NCBI GenBank assembly: GCA_018819165.1
Contig: JAHJQP010000012.1
Span: 1-7,869 of the forward strand
Length of the DNA: 7,869 nucleotides
DNA from: Pseudomonadota bacterium
GTDB lineage: Bacteria > Desulfobacterota > Syntrophia > Syntrophales > UBA5619
Direction of reading: 5' to 3'
The position numbers and the translations under genes were made by a program. The stretch's first letter is position 1; each line of letters opens with the position of its first letter. Below, piece after piece: positions 1 through 6,086 of the stretch. The notes below the pieces were generated by a model, which ran no database searches, was not told where the DNA came from, and was given only the letters and a program-made list of their open reading frames with translations.

Positions 1-3
1 CAA

Positions 4-1248
4 ATGTACGAACAGGAGATGATCCGCCTGCAGATCCAACTCTGCGCTATTCCCGCTCTTGCCCCTGAGAATGGCGGTGACGGTGAATATCGGAAGGCCT
101 CTTTTCTGAATGCCTACCTTCGTGAAGCCGGTTTATGCAATATTCAGGAGATCAACGCACCCGACGACCGGGTCTCTGCCGGAGTCCGCCCCAATCTGAT
201 CGTTCGGATTCAGGGGATCAATACGGAGAAAACGACTTGGGTTCTGACGCATATGGACATTGTTCCTCCCGGTGAGAGCAGCCTCTGGCATGAAGACCCC
301 TATCGCGGCTACATCAGCGAAGGAAGATTGTTCGGCCGGGGCATGGAGGATAACCAGCAGGACCTCGTTTCCTCCCTCTTTGCGGCCAGGGCAATTCTTG
401 ATGAAGGTATTGTTCCAGAAAATTCTATCGGCCTTTCCTTTGTCTCCGATGAAGAGACCTCCAGCCGAAAAGGCCTTGGTTACCTTCTCGCCGATGAAGC
501 CAATCCCTTCCGGAAGACGGACCTTATCATCGTTCCGGACGCGGGCAATCAGGACGGCAGCTTTATCGAAATCGCGGAAAAAAGCATGCTCTGGCTTCGA
601 TTTAAGACGACCGGCCGCCAATGTCACGGAAGCAAGCCCTCCTTAGGGAAAAATGCCTTTCTGGCGGCATCCCACCTTGTCGTAAAACTTCAGGGGCTTC
701 ATGAGGTATTTAATCTGCTTGACCCCCTCTTCGACCCTCCGGAGAGCACGTTTCAGCCAACGCGGAAGGATGCCAATATACCCAATATCAACACAATCCC
801 CGGGGAGGACATTTTCTTCTCCGACTGCCGTGTTCTCCCTTGTTACCCTCTGGAAAAGGTCCTCGAAACGGTTCGCCGCATCGCTGATGAAATCGAAAAG
901 CGTTTTGGAGTAACCGTTGAAATCGCGCCTATTGAAAAGATCCAGGCCCCTCCGCCCACCCCGTCGGACGCCCCTGTCGTGGGGGCGCTGCAGGATGCAC
1001 TTCAGGACATATACGGATTTAGACCACGACTGGCAGGTATCGGCGGCGGAACGGTAGCCGCCTGTTTCCGCAAAGCGGGCTATCCGGCAGCCGTCTGGTC
1101 CCGACTCCAGGAAACGGCCCATCAGCCCAACGAAAACTGCCTGATTGCCAATATGGTCGGCAATGCAAAAGTGTATGCCCACCTGTTCATGCAGGGCGAT
1201 GCCTCTGCGCGTCCCTCGACGAAAAAAAGTGAATCGGCCATAAAATGA
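4..1248 (+). CDS. M20-family zinc metallopeptidase / amidohydrolase (ArgE/DapE-like), start possibly beyond window
   Basis: Cytoplasmic dizinc hydrolase of the M20 (ArgE/DapE/CPG2/PepV) clan, cleaving an amide or peptide bond of a small substrate that cannot be named from sequence. The metal and catalytic residues are all visible: H83 and D85 in THMDIVP, bridging D116 in GRGMED, catalytic E150 and metal ligand E151 in SDEETS, D179 in VPDAG, and the last His, H373, in ETAHQPNE. H208 in the CHGSKP segment sits in the lid/dimerisation domain (about 190-305), as in the family. The GIGGGT stretch (346-350) before the last His is typical of the subgroup often annotated as M20 metallo-hydrolase or, misleadingly, diaminopimelate aminotransferase. 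The length of 414 residues is normal. The frame is open to the left edge and the protein begins close to the LQIQLCAIPAL block, so the real start may lie upstream. The 15-residue tail (SARPSTKKSESAIK) is polar and probably disordered. Family assignment is firm; substrate is unknown. Confidence 0.93.
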   Translation: MYEQEMIRLQIQLCAIPALAPENGGDGEYRKASFLNAYLREAGLCNIQEINAPDDRVSAGVRPNLIVRIQGINTEKTTWVLTHMDIVPPGESSLWHEDPYRGYISEGRLFGRGMEDNQQDLVSSLFAARAILDEGIVPENSIGLSFVSDEETSSRKGLGYLLADEANPFRKTDLIIVPDAGNQDGSFIEIAEKSMLWLRFKTTGRQCHGSKPSLGKNAFLAASHLVVKLQGLHEVFNLLDPLFDPPESTFQPTRKDANIPNINTIPGEDIFFSDCRVLPCYPLEKVLETVRRIADEIEKRFGVTVEIAPIEKIQAPPPTPSDAPVVGALQDALQDIYGFRPRLAGIGGGTVAACFRKAGYPAAVWSRLQETAHQPNENCLIANMVGNAKVYAHLFMQGDASARPSTKKSESAIK

Positions 1249-1249
1249 T

Positions 1250-1278
1250 TTGCGTTACTAATTATAACAGGTTAAAAT
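1250..1278 (+). promoter_or_regulatory. Probable sigma-70-type promoter for phoH-ybeY
   Basis: TTGCGT (1250-1255), a 17-base spacer, then TAAAAT (1273-1278) resemble -35 and -10 hexamers at ideal spacing. They lie in the AT-rich 60-base gap between the M20 gene and phoH. Transcription would start near 1285, leaving a leader of roughly 25 bases. A weak ribosome binding site, AGGG at 1295-1298, is 10 bases before the phoH TTG start. The call rests on motif similarity alone. Confidence 0.45.
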
Positions 1279-1308
1279 TTGTACACTTCTTTATAGGGTA
1301 ACTATTTA

Positions 1309-2313
1309 TTGAAGCAAATTAAAGAACCCCTCAGCGTAGAAAAGATCGATTTTGCCGATAACGAGCTGCTGCGCAACCTCTTCGGCGAGCATGACAGGAA
1401 TGTCAAGCTTATTGAAAGACTCGCAGCGGTCACGCTAAGCGTCCGGGGAAACGTCGTATCCCTTGCCGGCAGCCGCCTCTCAGTAGTTCTCGTCAGGAGC
1501 CTCCTGTCGCAATTATATAAAATCGCCGGAAAGGGATATCCCCTTTCTTCCACTGACATCGAATACGCTTATCGTATCCTGTCCGAGGATTGCATGGCCG
1601 ATCTGGAACGTCTCTTCCTGGATATTGTCTTCATCTCCGCGAAGAAGCGAATCATCACTCCCAAGAGTATCGCCCAGAAACTCTACATCGATGCGATCAG
1701 GAACTCGGACATGGTTTTCGGCATCGGACCGGCGGGAACGGGGAAAACCTATCTGGCCATGGCCATGGCCGTTTCCGCATTACTGGAAAAGAAGGTCAAC
1801 CGTATTTCCCTGGCGAGGCCTGCCGTTGAAGCGGGCGAAAAGCTTGGCTTCCTGCCGGGCGATCTTTCGGAAAAGGTCAACCCCTATCTGCGTCCCCTTT
1901 ATGATGCCCTTTTTGACATGATCGACTTTGACCGGGCATCGGCCCTGATTCACAAGGGGGTGATCGAGGTCGCCCCTCTGGCCTTTATGAGGGGCAGGAC
2001 GCTGAATGATTCCTTTGTCATCCTCGATGAAGCCCAGAATACGACATCCGAACAGATGAAGATGTTCCTGACGAGGCTCGGATACGGCTCCAAGGCCGTA
2101 ATCACCGGTGACGTTACGCAGATCGATCTGCCGATGGAGAAGATATCCGGTCTTATCGAAGCCGAAGAGCTCCTCTGTAAAACGGAGGGGATTCGTTTTA
2201 TCCACTTCTCGGAGCTTGACGTGGTCAGACATCCCCTGGTTCAGGATGTCATTCGTGCATACAACCATCTTGATCGCAGGAAAAGGAGGGACGGCGGCCG
2301 TACGGAAGCGTAG
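1309..2313 (+). CDS. phoH: PhoH-like P-loop ATPase (YbeZ family)
   Basis: PhoH/YbeZ-type cytoplasmic ATPase, 334 residues, close to the usual 320-350. The N-terminal part (about 20-80, around VKLIERLAAVTLSVRGN) matches the KH-like nucleic-acid-binding region of this branch. The C-terminal P-loop domain shows Walker A GPAGTGKT (140-147), the family signature ARPAVEAGEKLGFLPGD (169-185), Walker B FVILDEAQN (236-244) and the GDVTQ motif (267-271). The tail is basic (RRKRR). The family resembles the nucleotide-binding half of SF1-type helicases. In several bacteria PhoH works with YbeY, the next gene, in RNA or ribosome maintenance, so a shared role is likely by context. The start is a TTG: an in-frame TAG at 1294-1296 closes the frame just upstream, and no ATG or GTG lies nearby. 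The weak start codon and weak AGGG site suggest modest translation. Confidence 0.95.
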   Translation: MKQIKEPLSVEKIDFADNELLRNLFGEHDRNVKLIERLAAVTLSVRGNVVSLAGSRLSVVLVRSLLSQLYKIAGKGYPLSSTDIEYAYRILSEDCMADLERLFLDIVFISAKKRIITPKSIAQKLYIDAIRNSDMVFGIGPAGTGKTYLAMAMAVSALLEKKVNRISLARPAVEAGEKLGFLPGDLSEKVNPYLRPLYDALFDMIDFDRASALIHKGVIEVAPLAFMRGRTLNDSFVILDEAQNTTSEQMKMFLTRLGYGSKAVITGDVTQIDLPMEKISGLIEAEELLCKTEGIRFIHFSELDVVRHPLVQDVIRAYNHLDRRKRRDGGRTEA

Positions 2314-2364
2314 CAGGAAGGGCGGTTTTTTTTAAACCCCTGAACGGATCTTCCGCGTGACAGA

Positions 2365-2826
2365 ATGCCCGATATGCCGGTTTCTATAACAAATCGCCAG
2401 AAATCGTTCAAGATTGACTTGAACAGGATACGGAGGAGCCTGAAAAGGCTTCTGAAAGAGCTGAACTACGAAGACAGGGAGATCAGTCTCCTGCTGGTCG
2501 ATGACAATCAGATCAGGGAAATAAACAAATATTACCTCAACCGGGACTGTCCGACCAATGTGATCTCTTTCGCTATGACGGAAGGCGACTTCGGCCATAT
2601 CAATCCGCAGATCCTCGGGGATGTAGTCATTTCCGTGGAAACCACGTCTCGTGACGCATTAACCGCCCATATCGATCTCATGGATGAGCTGGAGTTTCTC
2701 CTCATTCACGGTATTCTTCATCTGCTCGGATATAATCACGAAAACACCAGCGCTGCAAAAGTTGAGGAGATGAACAAACGCGAGCGGGAGCTCTTTTCCC
2801 TCCTGAGGCGCTACCATCTGGACTGA
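2365..2826 (+). CDS. ybeY: Endoribonuclease YbeY (rRNA maturation / ribosome quality control)
   Basis: YbeY (UPF0054), a single-domain zinc-dependent endoribonuclease implicated in 16S rRNA 3'-end maturation and 70S ribosome quality control; 153 residues, the normal length. The zinc site is the HGILHLLGYNH motif, with H115, H119 and H125 as the three ligands. The conserved block NRDCPTNVISFAM (59-71), including basic R60, and LGDVVIS (84-90) complete the family pattern. The usual Asp in GYDH is Asn here (N124). The gene follows phoH by 51 bases, matching the common phoH-ybeY pairing. An in-frame TGA at 2341-2343 leaves only ATG 2365 (used here) or ATG 2374 (codon 4) as starts. Neither has a strong Shine-Dalgarno sequence, so coupling to phoH translation is possible. 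The stop is 9 bases from the stop of the convergent transglycosylase gene. Confidence 0.95.
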   Translation: MPDMPVSITNRQKSFKIDLNRIRRSLKRLLKELNYEDREISLLLVDDNQIREINKYYLNRDCPTNVISFAMTEGDFGHINPQILGDVVISVETTSRDALTAHIDLMDELEFLLIHGILHLLGYNHENTSAAKVEEMNKRERELFSLLRRYHLD

Positions 2827-2835
2827 TAATACCCC

Positions 2836-4863
2836 CTATTGGATCATGATCACCTGCCCCGGATAGATGTTGTCCTTTCTCGCCAGTCTGTTAATATCGA
2901 GCAGCTTGTCGAGGGACATGTTATTCTTGCGGGCGATCTTGTTAAGACTGTCGCCTTTTCTAACCGTGTATTTCTTCACCGTTTTTGTTTCCGTGCCCTT
3001 GCCTGATTTAGACTTTACCACCGTTTTGCCTTTCCCCTTGCTCTCCTCGCCGCTGTTCCTTTTCTGCCCCTTATCACCTTCGTTATCGTCCCCCTCGAAC
3101 CGAAGGATCTGACCGATTTTCAGGGCATCCTTTTTCAGATGATTGAACCTTCTGATCTCAGCAACAGTCATGTCATACTTCCTTGCCAAAGAAGTCAGCG
3201 TATCGCCTTTTTGAACCTTATGGCGCCCAATCTTTTCCGGCTTATTAGTTTTCCCGGTAGGCCCAGCCATTTTTGATGTCCGGATGGGCACATTCAACCG
3301 CCGACCTGCCACGAGAAGCTGTTTCTTGGACAGATGATTATAGGCCGTAATCGCCCCGACGGAGGTTTTATATTTACTCGCAATAGAGGTAAGGGTTTCC
3401 CCCCGCCGCACCTTGTGCCTGATGACTGCCCCCCGCTTCGCAAAGAAGGACGCACGGGGCGCTTCCGCCTGCGGAATTTCATCTATAACCTTAAGAAGCT
3501 GTTCCGCCATCTCCAAAGGCACCTTCAGTTTATAAGGTTTATCCGGCGTAATTCTATGCCGGAGTTCAGCGTTCAGGATATTCAGGACTTCTTCTGAAAT
3601 GTCCAGTTTCCGGGCTATGTCCTGCAGACGCATGGATTTGTTGATCTCCGCAATCTCATAGGACAGGGCGGAGATCTTTCCGGCTCCGGCTCCAAGATCA
3701 ATGCCGTATTTCTGCGGATCCCTGATAACCGCCAGCGTTGCCAGAAACCGGGGAACGTAGCGCGCCGTTTCGTAGGGAAGCTTCTGATAGAGGTCCCAGA
3801 ACCGATCGAGATAGTTGACATGCTGCGAGGCTATGGTCCTGATCACCCTTCCCTCGCCGCAGTTGTATGCCGCAAGGACCGTCAGCCAGTCGCCGAACAT
3901 CGTGTGCAGTTCTTTGAGATAGTCAATGGCCGCCCGGGTGGATTTTTCAATGTCCATTCGTTCGTCGAACCAGTCATCCCTGTTCAAGCCGTATTTATAT
4001 CCGGTGGAGGGGATGAATTGCCATAGACCAAGGGCCCGCGCCGTCGATAATGCGTTGATTTTGAAGCCGCTTTCCACCAGAGGTAGCCAAGATAACTCTT
4101 CCGGAAGGCCAGCCTTCTTGAGTTCCCTCAGAATGATTGGGCGATACATTTTCGACCGCTGATAAGAAGAAATGAAAAAATCGCGCTCTACGGTCTGAAA
4201 CTGACGGATCTCCTTCTCGACATCGGCATTGGTGATGACCTGGATCTCACTGCGTTTCCCTTTCGCAACAGCCGGGATCGAATTGTAGATGGCGAGGATC
4301 CTCTTCGAGATGATGAGACGGAGGTCATCCTTCTGTCTCGCGATATCCGGATTGCCGTTGGTATCGAGCAGGAGGGCATAAGCCTGATCGAGCATTTCCA
4401 GGGCATCTTCAAGGTTGCCGCTGACCCAGTAAGTATTGGATTCATTCAGAAGTACGACCGCTTCTTCCATGATATCCCGCTCAGCTTCTTCCTCGTTCTC
4501 TCTAAGGCCTTCATGAAGCGGCGGCTTTGACTGATCCGCCGTAGAAGAAGACTTTGACAACTCGATCTTTTTGGAGAGAGCGGGCGCTTTCTCCAGAGAT
4601 GTCTCCGCTGCCGTGGGAAGATTCTGTTCCGGTTTTGACAACTCTACCTTCTCAGGGGGAACAGACTTTTTCTCCAGAGCCCGTTCCTCTGCCCGAGGAA
4701 GACGCTGTTCTGGCGATGATGAATTGCCCACATTCACCGCCGGAGCCGGCGCTGCATTCACCGCCATTTTCTGGCCCGACGCCCCGGATAATTGGGGAAT
4801 CGGACGGCCAGCACAACCGATCAACAGGATAATCAGGGTTACAAAGATCGTAATTCGGGACAT
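2836..4863 (-). CDS. mltD: MltD-like membrane-bound lytic murein transglycosylase lipoprotein with LysM domains
   Basis: Peptidoglycan lytic transglycosylase that would cut the MurNAc-GlcNAc bond with 1,6-anhydro product formation, anchored as a lipoprotein. The N-terminus is a short signal peptide with a lipobox, LLIGC, and Cys17 as the lipidation site; +2 is Ala, so outer-membrane sorting is expected. A Pro/Glu/Lys-rich linker (about 40-125) carries a 27-residue tandem repeat. A helical, TPR-like segment follows (about 131-190). The SLT domain (about 240-370) shows catalytic Glu264 in PLVESGF, GLWQFIPSTG (279-288) and AAYNCGEGRV (331-340). A degenerate LysM-like stretch lies at about 402-449. 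Three clear LysM peptidoglycan-binding domains are at about 481-527, 546-589 and 630-675, the last two separated by a Lys/Gly/Ser-rich linker (591-629). E. coli MltD is about 450 residues; the extra length here is the N-terminal linker/TPR-like part and the third LysM. AAGGAG lies 9 bases before the ATG. The 133-base gap to prfB suggests it may also have its own promoter. Confidence 0.94.
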   Translation of the reverse strand: MSRITIFVTLIILLIGCAGRPIPQLSGASGQKMAVNAAPAPAVNVGNSSSPEQRLPRAEERALEKKSVPPEKVELSKPEQNLPTAAETSLEKAPALSKKIELSKSSSTADQSKPPLHEGLRENEEEAERDIMEEAVVLLNESNTYWVSGNLEDALEMLDQAYALLLDTNGNPDIARQKDDLRLIISKRILAIYNSIPAVAKGKRSEIQVITNADVEKEIRQFQTVERDFFISSYQRSKMYRPIILRELKKAGLPEELSWLPLVESGFKINALSTARALGLWQFIPSTGYKYGLNRDDWFDERMDIEKSTRAAIDYLKELHTMFGDWLTVLAAYNCGEGRVIRTIASQHVNYLDRFWDLYQKLPYETARYVPRFLATLAVIRDPQKYGIDLGAGAGKISALSYEIAEINKSMRLQDIARKLDISEEVLNILNAELRHRITPDKPYKLKVPLEMAEQLLKVIDEIPQAEAPRASFFAKRGAVIRHKVRRGETLTSIASKYKTSVGAITAYNHLSKKQLLVAGRRLNVPIRTSKMAGPTGKTNKPEKIGRHKVQKGDTLTSLARKYDMTVAEIRRFNHLKKDALKIGQILRFEGDDNEGDKGQKRNSGEESKGKGKTVVKSKSGKGTETKTVKKYTVRKGDSLNKIARKNNMSLDKLLDINRLARKDNIYPGQVIMIQ
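4552..4713 (-). repeat. Two 81-bp in-frame tandem repeats in the transglycosylase linker
   Basis: Codons 51-77 and 78-104 of the MltD-like gene are two directly adjacent 27-residue units of the form PEQxLPxAxExxLEK...KxELSK. Fifteen of 27 positions are identical, and the match is also plain in the DNA: both copies carry a TTTGACAACTC block and a CTCCAGAG block at the same offset. The unit keeps the reading frame exactly. This looks like an old internal duplication that lengthened the periplasmic tether between the lipid anchor and the catalytic domain. Confidence 0.85.
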
Positions 4864-4996
4864 CTTGCCGGACTCCTTGCTGTCAGATCTGCACTGCAGA
4901 AATACGCCTGATCACCATGGCATCCCCCTTGCGTGCAGGTTAATCCGTTTCTCCACCGCGTACCCCTATATCATAATTCTTTTCTTTCCCCAAATA
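4864..4996 (-). other. Intergenic region between prfB and mltD
   Basis: This 133-base gap holds the mltD ribosome binding site (AAGGAG, ending 9 bases before the ATG). On the minus strand there is an AT-rich stretch containing TATGAT followed by TATAGG, soon after the prfB stop. TTGGGG lies 17 bases before TATAGG, a poor but correctly spaced -35, so a weak promoter for mltD is possible. A short inverted repeat, CTGCAC...GTGCAG, spans about 45 bases in the second half of the gap. No clear terminator is present, so read-through from prfB is also possible. Confidence 0.3.
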
Positions 4997-6086
4997 TTAA
5001 TGCAGCAGATAGGCCTCTATAAACTCGTCGATGTCGCCATCCAGAACCCTGTTGACGTTGCCTGTCTCGACGTTTGTTCTGTGATCTTTGATCATTTTGT
5101 ATGGATGCAGCACATAGGAACGGATCTGGCTCCCCCAGGCGATATCCTTCTTGGTCTTGTTGATCTCCCGAAGCTTGGCATTCTGCTCCCGGAGCTTAAG
5201 TTCATAAAGACGGGATTTCAGATATTTCATGGCCATCCCCTTGTTCTTGTGCTGCGAACGTTCATTCTGACACTGAACGACGATCCCCGTCGGCAGATGG
5301 GTTATTCTCACCGCCGAATCGGTTTTGTTGACATGCTGTCCGCCGGCGCCGCTCGAGCGGTAGGTATCGATGCGCAGGTCCTTCTCATCTATTTCGACGA
5401 CGATCCGGTCATCCACCTCCGGATACACGAAAACAGAGGCAAAGGATGTATGCCTGCGGGCTCCGGCATCAAAAGGAGAAATCCTCACCAGGCGGTGGAT
5501 GCCGATCTCGGCTTTTGCATAGCCGTAGGCGTATTCGCCTTGCAGTGTCCAGGTCACACTTTTTACCCCGGCTTCGTCCCCCGGAAGGTAATCGATGATT
5601 GTCGCTTTGAAACCCCTTCTTTCCGCCCAGCGCAAATACATCCTCAGGAGCATTTCCGCCCAATCCTGCGCTTCCGTGCCCCCGGCGCCCGCATGAATGG
5701 ACATGATGGCGTTCATGGAATCCTGCTCGGATCCCAGCATCATCCTCAGTTCATCATCCCGGATGGCGGCGTGCAGTCTTTCCAGTTCTCCGCTGATCTC
5801 CAGCTGCGCCCGATCATCCTGTTCTTCAATGGCCATTTCAGTGAGAATCGCCAGATCATCGATATTGTTCTTCTGCTTCTTCCATTTTTCAATAATGTCT
5901 GTCAACCTGCTCTTTTCCCGGAGAATATCGGTCGCCTTCTCCGGATCATTCCATAAACCCTCGCGCAGGGATTCCCTTTCCAACTCCCGGATACGCAGTT
6001 CCTTTTCCGGGACGTCAAAGACACTCTCCCATGTGGGCTATTCTTCTTTTCAGATCGGTCAGTCTTTCATGAATTCCTTCCAGCAT
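4997..6086 (-). CDS. prfB: Peptide chain release factor 2 (RF2), expressed by programmed +1 frameshift
   Basis: RF2 recognises UGA and UAA stop codons in the ribosomal A site and triggers hydrolysis of peptidyl-tRNA. It is encoded in two frames. Codons 1-23 run from ATG 6086 to CTT 6020-6018, then an in-frame TGA (6017-6015). Skipping the T at 6017 gives GAC (6016-6014) and 339 further codons, for 362 residues; E. coli RF2 has 365. In full-length numbering the SPF anticodon-like tripeptide that distinguishes RF2 from RF1 is at 203-205 (HRLVRISPFDAG), and the peptidyl-hydrolysis GGQ is at 248-250 (SSGAGGQHVNKTDSAV), both within two residues of the E. coli positions. The coiled-coil-rich N-terminal domain 1 covers about 1-120. 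AAGGAG (6100-6095) is 8 bases before the ATG. The first 20 bases overlap the end of lnt, implying cotranscription and coupling. An uninterrupted frame exists only from TTG 5983, which is not the real start. Confidence 0.96.
6014..6030 (-). promoter_or_regulatory. prfB programmed +1 ribosomal frameshift site
   Basis: Minus strand reads GGGAGAGTGT then CTT TGA C. This is the conserved RF2 autoregulatory site: slippery CTT codon (6020-6018), in-frame TGA (6017-6015) and a following C that makes TGA a poor terminator. A purine-rich Shine-Dalgarno-like GGGAG (6030-6026) sits just upstream. When RF2 is scarce, the ribosome pauses at UGA, shifts +1 and continues as GAC; when RF2 is plentiful it terminates after 23 residues. 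In E. coli the stimulator is AGGGGG, 3 bases before CTT. Here GGGAG ends 5 bases before it, so its strength may differ. Confidence 0.95.

Noticed and set aside
643..1182. 179-codon minus-strand frame inside the M20 gene
   Set aside because: It is fully antisense to a protein with all catalytic motifs in order, and the translation resembles no family.
4870..4960. CTGCAC...GTGCAG inverted repeat upstream of mltD as an operator or RNA switch
   Set aside because: The arms are only 6 bases with a spacer of more than 30 bases, which is within chance expectation.
4571..5956. 461-codon open frame on the plus strand, antisense to prfB and the start of mltD
   Set aside because: It lies opposite two well-identified genes, crosses their intergenic gap, has no recognisable domain and its composition follows the complementary codons. 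It is a long shadow frame, not a gene.
4997..5983. RF2 as a 328-residue protein from TTG 5983
   Set aside because: No ribosome binding site lies upstream, and the missing N-terminal part is present across the CTT TGA C frameshift. The 5983 start is an artefact of the in-frame stop in the other frame.
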